A DNA stretch of 64,000 nt from Sphingomonas yabuuchiae (GTDB lineage: Bacteria; Pseudomonadota; Alphaproteobacteria; Sphingomonadales; Sphingomonadaceae): the NCBI RefSeq assembly GCF_014199595.1, contig NZ_JACHNX010000004.1:1-64000 (forward strand), given 5' to 3'. Both the position numbers and the translations under genes were made by a program. Shown here piece by piece: positions 1 through 7,574 of the stretch. Position 1 is the stretch's first letter. Each line of letters opens with the position of its first letter. Below the pieces are notes generated by a model. It worked only from the letters and a program-made list of their open reading frames with translations. It did no database searches and was not told where the DNA came from.

Positions 1-34
1 CGCGCCGACCCCGCCTCTGCTATCCCCCTTTTGC

Positions 35-123
35 GGGGGGGGGGGGGTAAGACGCCCGTGGCGGGGGGGGGGGGGGGGGGGGCCCCCCCCCCCGGCCGGG
101 GGGGGGGGGGGGGGGGGGGGGGC
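35..123. other. Poly-G / poly-C homopolymer tract
   Basis: The sequence shows about 13 G at 35-47, about 20 G at 63-82, about 11 C at 83-93, then GGCC and another run of about 25 G to 122. Nothing else in the window resembles it. It sits beside the right half (about 150-190) of a GC-rich repeat seen elsewhere, so it may interrupt that repeat. A base-calling or assembly artefact is the simplest explanation; a real G-tract cannot be excluded. Confidence 0.8.
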
Positions 124-149
124 CCTCGCCACAGGCCACACGCTCGCGG

Positions 150-190
150 AGCCGCCCCACCCCCGGCCCCTCCCCTGAAGGGGAGGGGTG
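150..190. repeat. Partial copy of a GC-rich intergenic inverted repeat
   Basis: The stretch GCCCCACCCCCGGCCCC followed by TCCCCTGAAGGGGAGGGGTGA is the reverse complement of the left end of the element at 41830-41931. Only one side is recognisable here; the other side is replaced by homopolymer. The final GGGGAGGGG arm lies about 10 bases before the GTG start of the LacI-type gene and probably serves as its ribosome binding site. Confidence 0.6.
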
Positions 191-197
191 AGTTTCT

Positions 198-1241
198 GTG
201 ACATCCTCTTCCAATCATATCGTTCCGGCCAAACGCCCCGAAGGCGTCACCATCCGCGCGGTCGGTGAACGGGCGGGGGTGTCGGCGATGACCGTGTCCA
301 ACGTCATCAACGGCGCTGGCCGGGTCAGCCCGACGACGCGCGCGGCGGTGCTCGCGGCGATCGAGGCGCTGGGCTATGTCCCCAATGTCGCGGCGCGGCG
401 ACTGGCCAAGGCGCGGGCGACGACGCTGGGGCTTTTGTACAGCGACAAGGGCACGCCCTTTATCGACTCGGTTCTGCTCGGCGCGCTGCGGGCGAGCAAT
501 GCGCGCGGCCTGCAATTCATCGCGCAAGGTGAGGAAGGACTGACCCGCGAAGCGGCCGAGGCGGCGCTGCGCACGCTGGTGCAGAGTGGTGCCGCGGCGG
601 TGCTGCTCCTGCCCCCCTTTGCCGAGTTGCTGAGCGGGTCGGGACTGTTCGAGGAACTGGGCGTCGCGGCGGCGGCGATCGCGACGGGGCAGACCATGCC
701 CGACATGGCGACGGTGCGGATCGACAATCGGGCGGCGATGGCGGCGATGACCGCGCATGTCGTGCAGGCCGGGCATCGCCGCATCGGCTTTCTGGCGGGG
801 CCGCAGCATTTCTCCGTGGCCGATGAGCGGCTGGCGGGGTTTCGCGACGGGCTGGCGGCGAGCGGACTGGATTACGACCCGTCGCTGGTCGTGCGCGCCG
901 GGTTCGATCCGGCGGCGGGCGCGGCGGCGGGCCGGGGGCTGCTCGACCGGCCCGACCGACCGAGCGCGATCCTGTGCAGCAGCGACGACATGGCGGCGGG
1001 GCTGATCGGCGAGGCGTCGCGCCGGGGCCTGCGCCTGCCGGACGAACTGGCGGTCACCGGGTTCGACGATACCGCGATCGCGGCGCGGCTCTGGCCGCCG
1101 TTGACCGTGATCCGGCAGCCGGTCAGCGACATGGCCTTCCGCGCGGTCGAGCAGGTGCTGGCGGCGCTGCGCTCGCGGGTGGTGGAGGACCAGGTGGTGG
1201 ATTTCGAACTGGTGGTGCGGGAGTCGGTGGGGCAAGGATAA
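198..1241 (+). CDS. LacI/GalR-family transcriptional regulator
   Basis: A DNA-binding repressor or activator with a sugar-binding-protein-like effector domain. Residues 17-37 (VTIRAVGERAGVSAMTVSNV) are a typical LacI helix-turn-helix, followed by the hinge helix region PNVAARRLAKARATTLGLL. The rest, to residue 347, matches a periplasmic-binding-protein fold with the late GFDD motif. The start is GTG, chosen because GGGGAGGGG lies just upstream. Length (347) is normal. It stands alone, 3.4 kb before the fucose-type genes. The 9-mer GATAGCGCT upstream of fucP (4521) and of the FAH hydrolase (40839) resembles a LacI-family half-operator, so this protein is a candidate regulator of both. That target assignment is inference. 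Confidence 0.9.
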   Translation: MTSSSNHIVPAKRPEGVTIRAVGERAGVSAMTVSNVINGAGRVSPTTRAAVLAAIEALGYVPNVAARRLAKARATTLGLLYSDKGTPFIDSVLLGALRASNARGLQFIAQGEEGLTREAAEAALRTLVQSGAAAVLLLPPFAELLSGSGLFEELGVAAAAIATGQTMPDMATVRIDNRAAMAAMTAHVVQAGHRRIGFLAGPQHFSVADERLAGFRDGLAASGLDYDPSLVVRAGFDPAAGAAAGRGLLDRPDRPSAILCSSDDMAAGLIGEASRRGLRLPDELAVTGFDDTAIAARLWPPLTVIRQPVSDMAFRAVEQVLAALRSRVVEDQVVDFELVVRESVGQG

Positions 1242-1250
1242 ATCCCTGCA

Positions 1251-1333
1251 TCCGTTCGCACTGAGCGAAGTCGAAGTGCACGCCCGGAGGCTGCCCGTAT
1301 CCCTTGGCCTTCGACTTCGCTCAGGCTGAACGG
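1251..1333. repeat. Intergenic palindromic repeat, copy 1 (REP-like)
   Basis: The outer arms CCGTTCGCACTGAGCGAAGT and ACTTCGCTCAGGCTGAACGG are imperfect inverted copies, separated by a variable centre. A second copy with the same arms and a different centre lies at 10199-10287. The position just after the LacI-type gene and the stem-loop form suggest a REP-type element. Confidence 0.75.
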
Positions 1334-1359
1334 CGGTGGGGATGGGCGTTTCACAAACC

Positions 1360-1489
1360 CCGTTCCCCGGCGAAGGCCGGGGCCCAGGCGCCATCAAGTG
1401 CATGGAGCGCACCGCGAGGCGGGGGAGGCCAATCCACCCCGCCCCCGATCATCCACCGGAACTGGGCCCCGGCCTTCGCCGGGGAACGG
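1360..1489. repeat. Perfect 28-bp inverted repeat flanking a 74-bp centre
   Basis: The left arm (1360-1387, starting CCGTTCCCCGGCGAAGGCC) and right arm (1462-1489, ending CCTTCGCCGGGGAACGG) are perfect reverse complements. The 74-bp centre has no convincing gene. It lies between the convergent LacI-type gene and fbp. It could be a non-autonomous repeat element or a long stem-loop; there is no transposase or obvious target duplication. Confidence 0.75.
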
Positions 1490-1514
1490 AGTAGAAGAAG
1501 GAGGGGCGACCGGG

Positions 1515-2534
1515 TTACCCCGTCCGTCCATACTCCGCGACCAGCGCCACTTCCTCGGGATCGCCCAGCACCACGCCGACGCGCTGGTGCAGGCCGACCG
1601 CCTCGACATCCATGATCGGGATGGCGCCGTCGATCGACGCGCCGCCCGCCTGTTCGATCAGGAAGCTCATCGGGTTCGCCTCATAGAGCAGGCGCAGCTT
1701 GGCCTTGCCGTCCTTGCGGTGGTCGCCCGGATAGAGGAACACCCCGCCGCGCTTCAGGATACGGTGCACGTCCGCCACCATCGAGGCGGTCCAGCGCATA
1801 TTGTAATCCTCGCCCAGCGGCCCTTCGGTGCCCAGGATACGCTCCTCGATATAGCGGGCGATGCCGGGCGACCATTGGCGGCGGCGCGCCATGTTGATCG
1901 CGAATTCCTTGGTGCCGGTGGGGATGCGCATCGGTCCGTCGGTCAGCCGCCACGATCCGATCTCGCGGTCCAGCGTGAACTCATAGACGCCGGTGCCGAC
2001 CGTCAGGACCAGCAACGTCTGCGGCCCGTAAATGGCATAGCCCGCCGCCACCTGCGCGCGGCCGGGCTGGAGGAAGTCCGCCTCGGTCACTTCGCGACCC
2101 GCGCAATCCTCGGGCGCGCGCAGGACCGAGAAGATTGTGCCGACCGACAGGTCGACATCGACATTGCTCGACCCGTCGATGGGATCGAACAGCAGCAGAT
2201 ATTCGCCGCGCGGGAAGCGATTGGGGATTCGGTGGATCGTCTCCATCTCCTCCGACGCCATCGCGGCCAGATGCCCGCCCCATTCATTCGCATCGAGCAG
2301 CAGGTCGTTGGCGATCACGTCCAGCTTCTTCTGGACCTCGCCCTGCACGTTTTCGCTGCCCAGGCTGCCGAGCACATCGCCCAGCGCGCCCTTGGAAATC
2401 GCCTGATTCACCGCCTTGCATGCGCGGGCGACGGTTTCGATCAGCAGGCGCAGTTCGGCGGGGCAGGTTTCTTCGGAGCGGCGCTGCTCCTCGATCAGGA
2501 AACGGGTCAGCGTCGTCTGGCGCGGTGTCGTCAT
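1515..2534 (-). CDS. fbp: Fructose-1,6-bisphosphatase, class I
   Basis: Removes the 1-phosphate of fructose 1,6-bisphosphate in gluconeogenesis, in the cytoplasm. The metal-binding signature DPIDGSSN is at residues 117-124, with the earlier acidic SEE at 94-96 and the substrate-binding region [18 protein letters not shown] later. The 339-residue length is typical. The start at 2534 ([12 protein letters not shown]) is preferred over the upstream ATG at 2612 because homology begins there and GGGAG precedes it. It is divergent from the serine acetyltransferase gene. Its presence fits growth on C3 products such as pyruvate and lactate, which the sugar island would release. Confidence 0.95.
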   Translation of the reverse strand: MTTPRQTTLTRFLIEEQRRSEETCPAELRLLIETVARACKAVNQAISKGALGDVLGSLGSENVQGEVQKKLDVIANDLLLDANEWGGHLAAMASEEMETIHRIPNRFPRGEYLLLFDPIDGSSNVDVDLSVGTIFSVLRAPEDCAGREVTEADFLQPGRAQVAAGYAIYGPQTLLVLTVGTGVYEFTLDREIGSWRLTDGPMRIPTGTKEFAINMARRRQWSPGIARYIEERILGTEGPLGEDYNMRWTASMVADVHRILKRGGVFLYPGDHRKDGKAKLRLLYEANPMSFLIEQAGGASIDGAIPIMDVEAVGLHQRVGVVLGDPEEVALVAEYGRTG

Positions 2535-2707
2535 CGTCGCGAATGCTCCCAGAAGGGCCGGGGGATGGGCCGGGAAATGATCGGCCCCGCAGGCTCCCTC
2601 CCGCCGGGCCAAGCCATGGTGGCGGGCGGACCATGGACCGGCCTCCGCCCGCGCGCAACCTGACGTTAAGCAAAGCTGGCGCTTTATGGGACCGTAGCAA
2701 ATCTGTT

Positions 2708-2732
2708 ATATCCCACTTCGCAAATGGGATAT
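2708..2732. promoter_or_regulatory. Candidate operator palindrome upstream of serine acetyltransferase
   Basis: ATATCCCA (2708-2715) and TGGGATAT (2725-2732) form perfect 8-bp inverted arms with a 9-base spacer, ending 22 bases before the start at 2755. The position and symmetry fit a dimeric regulator site. No regulator can be named. Confidence 0.45.
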
Positions 2733-2754
2733 CATGGAAGTCGGAGGATCGCAT

Positions 2755-3729
2755 ATGACGACCGGACGGCTGATGACGGACACCCCCGTGCAGGGTCATG
2801 CCCCGACGGGCATTGACGGCATCGTATCGGGCTTGCGCACCGCCCGTCATGGCTGGCGGGTGCGGCAGGATGCGGGCCGCGATGTCGAGCGTTTTCCGTC
2901 GCGCAGCGGGGTCGAGGATGTCGTCGCGCTGGTCGCCGCCGCGCTCTATCCGCGCCGCCTGGGTCATTTCCGGGGGGCGGCGCAGGAGGAGGATCGCTTT
3001 GTCGCGGCCAAACTGCTCGCCGCGCTGACCGCGCTGGAACGCGAGATCGGCGCCGAGCTGGCCTATTGGCAGAAGGATGTCGACGCGGCCTTTCCGCCAG
3101 AACAGGCGGCGCTGGTGTCGCGGCTGTTCGGTGCGACGCTGCCGCAGGTGCGCGAACTGATCGACAGCGATGTCGAGGCGGCGTTTCTGGCCGATCCCGC
3201 CGCGCGCAGCGTCGACGAGATCCTGCTCTGCTATCCCGGCGCCATCGCCAGCCTGCATCACCGTATCGCGCATGAGCTGAACGAGCTGGGCGCGCCGATC
3301 GTGGCACGGATGATCTCCGAACTCGCCAATGAGCGGACCGGGATCGATATCCATCCGGGCGCGACTATCGGGCGGCATTTCTTCATCGACCATGGCACCG
3401 GTGTCGTCGTCGGCGAGACCGCGATCATCGGCGAGCGGGTGCGGGTCTATCAGCATGTGACGCTGGGCGCGCGTTCGGCGCTGGGCACCGCGCCGCGTTC
3501 GCCGCGGGACCGGTTCTCGCGCCATCCCATCGTCGAGGACGATGTCATCATCTATGCGGGTGCGACGATATTGGGGCGGGTGACGATCGGGGCGCGCTCG
3601 GTGATCGGGGGCAATGTCTGGCTGTTGACCGATGTCGAGCCGGACAGCGTGCTCGTCCAGCCCGAGGCGCTGGCCCTGCCGCGTGCGGACGCGCGGGCGC
3701 TGCGGCAGGAATTGGAGGGGACGGCATGA
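2755..3729 (+). CDS. cysE: Serine O-acetyltransferase (EpsC/CysE type)
   Basis: Makes O-acetylserine from serine and acetyl-CoA, the committed step of cysteine synthesis. The alpha-helical N-terminal half ends in SLHHRIAHEL (166-175). A left-handed beta-helix follows with TGIDIHPGATIG (195-206), HGTGVVVGETA (213-223) and YQHVTLG (232-238), including the usual catalytic histidine motifs. Length is 324 residues. Start 2755 is chosen over 2734 because GGAGG lies at 2743-2747. The 3' end overlaps the next gene by 4 bp (ATGA), so the two are probably translated together. A palindrome upstream (2708-2732) suggests regulated expression. Confidence 0.92.
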   Translation: MTTGRLMTDTPVQGHAPTGIDGIVSGLRTARHGWRVRQDAGRDVERFPSRSGVEDVVALVAAALYPRRLGHFRGAAQEEDRFVAAKLLAALTALEREIGAELAYWQKDVDAAFPPEQAALVSRLFGATLPQVRELIDSDVEAAFLADPAARSVDEILLCYPGAIASLHHRIAHELNELGAPIVARMISELANERTGIDIHPGATIGRHFFIDHGTGVVVGETAIIGERVRVYQHVTLGARSALGTAPRSPRDRFSRHPIVEDDVIIYAGATILGRVTIGARSVIGGNVWLLTDVEPDSVLVQPEALALPRADARALRQELEGTA

Positions 3730-4466
3730 AGCAGGGGCGCAAACCGGTCATCGGCTTGATGTGCGGCAACGAGGTTGCGAACCGCCCGATCCAGGCCGTC
3801 GCGACGCGCTTCATCGAACCGCTGGTCCAGCTGTGCGGCGCGAGCGTCCTGATCGTCCCCGCCGTGCCCGAAGCGGTCGACACCGCATTGATGGCGGACA
3901 TGCTCGACGGGCTGCTGCTGACGGGCGGCCGCTCGCATGTCGCGCCTGCGCAATATGGCGACTGCGCCGAACTGGCGCCGCAAGCCTGCGATCCGCAGCG
4001 GGACTCGGTCGCGCTGGCGCTGGCCGGGCGGATGATTGAGCGCGGCAAGACGGTGTTCGGCATCTGCCGGGGAATGCAGGAGATCAACGTGCTGTTCGGC
4101 GGCTCGCTGACCTGCCTGGGCGGCCTGCCGCGTCATCATCGCGGATCGTGGGAAGGCGATTACGACACGCTGTTCGGCCATCATCACCCGGTCGACCTGA
4201 TGCCCGGCGGCGCACTGGCCGGGCGCAGCGGGCATCGCCGGGTCGAGGTCAACTCGGTGCATCAGCAGGGCGTCGACCGGCTGGGCTATGGCCTGGTGGT
4301 CGAGGCGCGCGATGCCGAGGACGGACTGATCGAGGCGTTCCGCGCACCCGGCTGCGGCGCGGACGTGCTGGCGGTGCAGTGGCACCCGGAATGGGACATC
4401 GCGACCTGCGGCGTGGCGCGCGGCTTCTTCACCATGCTGGGCGAGTCGGTGCGCGGTCACGCCTAA
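3726..4466 (+). CDS. Class I glutamine amidotransferase / gamma-glutamyl hydrolase (peptidase C26-like)
   Basis: A stand-alone GATase1-fold hydrolase, probably cleaving a gamma-glutamyl amide. The nucleophile elbow GICRGMQEINV places the catalytic Cys at 114, and QWHPEW supplies His220 and Glu222; VNSVHQQ (175-181) is also typical of the PuuD-like C26 family. Length (246) fits that family. It overlaps the serine acetyltransferase gene by 4 bp. The coupling hints at cysteine or glutathione gamma-glutamyl chemistry rather than the putrescine pathway, since no Puu genes are present; this is inference. The exact substrate is unknown. Confidence 0.85.
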   Translation: MKQGRKPVIGLMCGNEVANRPIQAVATRFIEPLVQLCGASVLIVPAVPEAVDTALMADMLDGLLLTGGRSHVAPAQYGDCAELAPQACDPQRDSVALALAGRMIERGKTVFGICRGMQEINVLFGGSLTCLGGLPRHHRGSWEGDYDTLFGHHHPVDLMPGGALAGRSGHRRVEVNSVHQQGVDRLGYGLVVEARDAEDGLIEAFRAPGCGADVLAVQWHPEWDIATCGVARGFFTMLGESVRGHA

Positions 4467-4501
4467 CCGCCATTTTCCCCGGCCCTCCATCGATTGTCGC
4501 A

Positions 4502-4530
4502 CGGACGGTTCGCGCCGTCCGATAGCGCTT
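4502..4530. promoter_or_regulatory. Stem-loop plus candidate LacI-type operator before fucP
   Basis: CGGACGG (4502-4508) and CCGTCCG (4515-4521) form a perfect 7-bp stem with a 6-base loop, directly followed by GATAGCGCTT (4521-4530). The core GATAGCGCT recurs at 40839 before the FAH hydrolase gene. AGCGCT is a symmetrical core common in LacI-family sites. The stem could equally terminate the upstream gene, though it lacks a T-run. Confidence 0.4.
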
Positions 4531-4598
4531 GCCTTCGGCGCTTCGCTCGCCGTACATTTGCGCTCATAAAATAAGACTTTCATGGAGAAGGAGTCGTG

Positions 4599-4643
4599 AT
4601 GGCGGCAGTCGGCACGGGACGGGATAAGCGAGGACATGGCTGA
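4599..4643 (+). CDS. Possible 14-residue leader ORF coupled to fucP
   Basis: ATG at 4599 is preceded by GGAGAAGGAG (4584-4593), the best ribosome binding site in the region. It encodes 14 residues (MAAVGTGRDKRGHG) and stops with TGA at 4641-4643, where TGATG overlaps the fucP start codon. The frame differs from fucP. This arrangement fits a translationally coupled leader peptide. No homology is recognised, and it may simply be a fortuitous ORF. Confidence 0.35.
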   Translation: MAAVGTGRDKRGHG

Positions 4644-5962
4644 TGGCGCTGCCCGTCGATCTACCCCCCATGGCCATGACAGGGCAGGGCGGTGACGCCG
4701 CGGGCCATGGCGATACGGTCGCGCGCGGTTATCTCCCCGCGCTCATCATCACGGTCAGCCTGTTCTTCCTGTGGGGGATGGCGAACAACCTGAACGACAT
4801 CCTGATCGCGCAATTCCGCAAGGCCTTCACGCTCAGCGATTTCGGGACCAGCTTTGTCCAGCAGGTCTTCTATCTCGGCTATTTCCTGCTCGCGGTGCCC
4901 GCCTCGATGGTGATGCGCCGTTATGGCTATAAGGCGGCGATCGTGCTGGGGCTGACGCTCTACGGCACCGGCGCGCTGCTCTTCTATCCGGCGGCGGCGG
5001 CAAGCCTGTACCAGCTGTTCCTGCTCGGCCTGTTCGTGATCGCGGCGGGCCTCGCCTTCCTGGAAACATCCGCCAATCCGCTGATGGGCGATCTGGGCGA
5101 TCCGGCGGGGGCGACCCGGCGGCTCAACTGGGCGCAGGCGGCCAATCCGCTGGGCGCGATCACCGGCATCCTGATCGGCCGCTTCTTCATCCTGTCGGGC
5201 ATCGAACATGACGAGCGGGCGCTGGCCACGATGGACGCCGCCGCACGCACCGCCTTCTACAAGGCCGAGGTGCAGGCCATCGCGCCGCCCTATGTCGCGA
5301 TCGCGATCGTCGTCCTGCTGTTCGCCGTGGCGGCCGCCTTGGTCCGCTTCCCCAGCGGTACGCCGGTCCGCGCGGAGGAAGGGCGCAGTGGTCGCTTCGT
5401 GGACGTGTTCCGCCAGCCGCGCCTGATGGGCGCGGTCGTCGCGCAGTTCTTCTATGTCGGTGCGCAGGTCGGCGTGTGGAGCTATACCATCCGTTATGCG
5501 CAGGCCAATGTCGGCCTGAACGAGCGGGGCGGCGCGGATGCGCTGTTCGTCTCGCTGGTGCTGTTCGCCGCCGGGCGTTTCCTGGGCAGTGCGCTCATGG
5601 GTCGCGCCGCGCCGGTGAAGCTGCTGGCGCTGTTCGCGGGACTGTCGGTGCTGCTGACCGCCATGGCGGCCGTGCTGGGCGGCTGGCCGGGGCTGATCGC
5701 GCTGGTCGCGGCAAGCTTCTTCATGTCGATCCAGTTCCCGACGATCTTCGCGCTCGGGATCGAGGGGCTGGGGCCGCTGCGCCGGGCGGGGGCGTCGCTG
5801 ATCGTGATGGCGATCATCGGCGGCGCGGGGCTGACCGCGCTGATGGGCTTGGTGTCCGACCATGCCGGTATTACCAGCGCCATGCTGGTCCCGACCGTCA
5901 GCTTTGTGGTCGTGACACTCTTCGCCCTGATGCTGGGCCGCCGGAAGGAGATGAAGGAATGA
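4643..5962 (+). CDS. fucP: FucP-type sugar:H+ symporter (MFS), probable L-fucose permease
   Basis: Inner-membrane transporter of the major facilitator superfamily with about 12 hydrophobic segments over 439 residues. Family features of FucP/GluP are seen: FFLWGMANNLNDILIAQF near residues 41-58, and the FLETSANP motif around 140-147. It heads a run of genes with 4-bp overlaps or close spacing (SDR, amidohydrolase, aldo/keto reductase, two dehydratase subunits), which supports L-fucose or L-galactose as substrate. Translation may be coupled to a small ORF ending at 4643. Sugar specificity is inferred from neighbours; glucose/galactose transport is possible in this family. Confidence 0.85.
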   Translation: MALPVDLPPMAMTGQGGDAAGHGDTVARGYLPALIITVSLFFLWGMANNLNDILIAQFRKAFTLSDFGTSFVQQVFYLGYFLLAVPASMVMRRYGYKAAIVLGLTLYGTGALLFYPAAAASLYQLFLLGLFVIAAGLAFLETSANPLMGDLGDPAGATRRLNWAQAANPLGAITGILIGRFFILSGIEHDERALATMDAAARTAFYKAEVQAIAPPYVAIAIVVLLFAVAAALVRFPSGTPVRAEEGRSGRFVDVFRQPRLMGAVVAQFFYVGAQVGVWSYTIRYAQANVGLNERGGADALFVSLVLFAAGRFLGSALMGRAAPVKLLALFAGLSVLLTAMAAVLGGWPGLIALVAASFFMSIQFPTIFALGIEGLGPLRRAGASLIVMAIIGGAGLTALMGLVSDHAGITSAMLVPTVSFVVVTLFALMLGRRKEMKE

Positions 5963-6690
5963 ACCGTCTGCAGGGTAAGCGGGCGATCGTGACGGGCGCC
6001 GGACAGGGCATCGGCCGCGCCGCCGCCGAGCTGTTCGCCGCCGAGGGCGCGCAGGTCATCGCGGTCGATCGCAATGCCGACGCGCTGGCCAGCCTTGGGG
6101 GCTGCACGACCGAGATACTGGACCTGACCGACCCGGCGGCGATCGCAGCGTTCGGCGAGCGGACGGGCGCAGTCGATGTGCTGTTCAACTGCGCGGGCTA
6201 TGTCGATGCGGGCGATCTGCTGGCCACGCAGGACGGGGGATATCGCCTGTCCTTCGACCTGAACGTCCATGCGATCACCCATATGCTCCAGGCGTTCGTG
6301 CCCGCGATGATCGCGCAAGGCGGCGGCTCGATCGTCAACATGGCCTCGGTTGCGGGGGCGCTGATCGGCGTGCCCAATCGCTATGCCTATTGCGCCTCCA
6401 AGGGGGCGGTGGCGGGGATCACCCGGTCGGTCGCGCTCGACTATGTCGGCAAGGGCATTCGCTGTAACGCGATCTGTCCCGGCACCGTCCAGTCGCCCAG
6501 CCTCGACGAGCGTCTGGCCGCGACCGGCGATGCGGAGGCGGCCCGTGCCGCCTTTGTCGCGCGCCAGCCCATGGGGCGGCTGGGCCGCGCCGAGGAGGTC
6601 GCCGCGCTCGCGCTCTATCTCGCCTCGGACGAGAGCGCCTATACCACCGGCCAGATGCACGCCATCGACGGCGGATGGACGATGGCGTGA
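5959..6690 (+). CDS. SDR dehydrogenase, probable 2-keto-3-deoxy-L-fuconate 4-dehydrogenase
   Basis: NAD(P)-dependent short-chain dehydrogenase of 243 residues. TGAGQGIG (12-19) is the dinucleotide motif, NCAG is at 77-80, and the catalytic set is Ser130, Tyr144 and Lys148 (YAYCASK). In non-phosphorylating L-fucose pathways an SDR of this size oxidises 2-keto-3-deoxy-L-fuconate to the 2,4-diketo acid; that role fits this operon and the FAH hydrolase at 40976. The start at 5959 overlaps the fucP stop (ATGA). The substrate assignment is by context. Confidence 0.82.
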   Translation: MNRLQGKRAIVTGAGQGIGRAAAELFAAEGAQVIAVDRNADALASLGGCTTEILDLTDPAAIAAFGERTGAVDVLFNCAGYVDAGDLLATQDGGYRLSFDLNVHAITHMLQAFVPAMIAQGGGSIVNMASVAGALIGVPNRYAYCASKGAVAGITRSVALDYVGKGIRCNAICPGTVQSPSLDERLAATGDAEAARAAFVARQPMGRLGRAEEVAALALYLASDESAYTTGQMHAIDGGWTMA

Positions 6691-7574
6691 CGCACGCGCG
6701 CCCGCCTTTCGTCGACGCGCATTTCCATCTGTGGGATCACGCGGTGCTGCGCTACCCATGGCTGGACGCGCCCAAGACGGCACCGATCGCCGCAAGCTAT
6801 CGCATCGCCGATTACCGGGCGGAGCTGGCGTCATGGAATCTGGCGGGCGCGGTGCATGTCGATGCGGGCGCGCATCCCGATCAGGGTGCGGACGAAACGG
6901 TCTGGCTGAACGAGGTCGCGGATGAAGATGGCCTGCCCAGCGCGATCGTCGCGCGGGTCGAACTCGACCATCCCGCGGTCGAGGCGCAACTGGCATGGCA
7001 GGCGGCGCAGCCACGGGTGAAGGGCATTCGCCACCTCATCAACTGGCATCCGACCGACCCCGCGCGCCGCGCCTATGAGCGTGACCTGACCCGCGATCCA
7101 CGTTGGCGGGCGGGCTATGCGCTGCTCGGTCGTTATGGGCTGAGCTATGATTTCCATGGCTTTCCCGCACAGCTGTCCGGACTGGCCGAAGTGGCGGCGC
7201 AACATCCCGAGGTGCCGGTCATCCTCAACCACCTTGCCTTGCCCATCCCGGCGGACGGGCTGGAGGAATGGCGCGCCGGGTTGATCGCCTTTGCCGCCAT
7301 GCCGCATGCCGCGATCAAGCTGTCGGGGGCGGGTTTTGTCGGGCCGCGCTTCGATCCCGCCGGTTTCGCCGATATCATGGCCGAGGTGATCGATCGCTTC
7401 GGCCCGCAGCGCGTGATGGTCGCGACCAACTTTCCGACCGACCGGCTTGCCGCCGATCTCGACCACACGCTCGGCGCTTACGAGGCGTTGCTGACCGGCT
7501 TTTCTGATGACGAGCGGCGCGACCTGTGGGGGCGCAATGCCGACCGGATCTACCGACTGGGCCTGAAGCTATGA
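6675..7574 (+). CDS. Amidohydrolase family 2, probable L-fuconolactonase
   Basis: TIM-barrel metal hydrolase of the COG3618 type. The N-terminal DAHFHLWD carries His16 and His18; further typical pieces are KGIRHLI, a mid-protein VILNHLA and the late MVATNFPTD. Length is 299 residues. In fucose and galactose oxidation this family opens the aldonolactone made by the first dehydrogenase. The start overlaps the SDR gene by 16 bp; a GTG at 6687, overlapping the SDR stop as GTGA, is an alternative start. It lies between the SDR and the aldo/keto reductase, as expected for consecutive pathway steps. Confidence 0.85.
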   Translation: MDDGVTHARPPFVDAHFHLWDHAVLRYPWLDAPKTAPIAASYRIADYRAELASWNLAGAVHVDAGAHPDQGADETVWLNEVADEDGLPSAIVARVELDHPAVEAQLAWQAAQPRVKGIRHLINWHPTDPARRAYERDLTRDPRWRAGYALLGRYGLSYDFHGFPAQLSGLAEVAAQHPEVPVILNHLALPIPADGLEEWRAGLIAFAAMPHAAIKLSGAGFVGPRFDPAGFADIMAEVIDRFGPQRVMVATNFPTDRLAADLDHTLGAYEALLTGFSDDERRDLWGRNADRIYRLGLKL

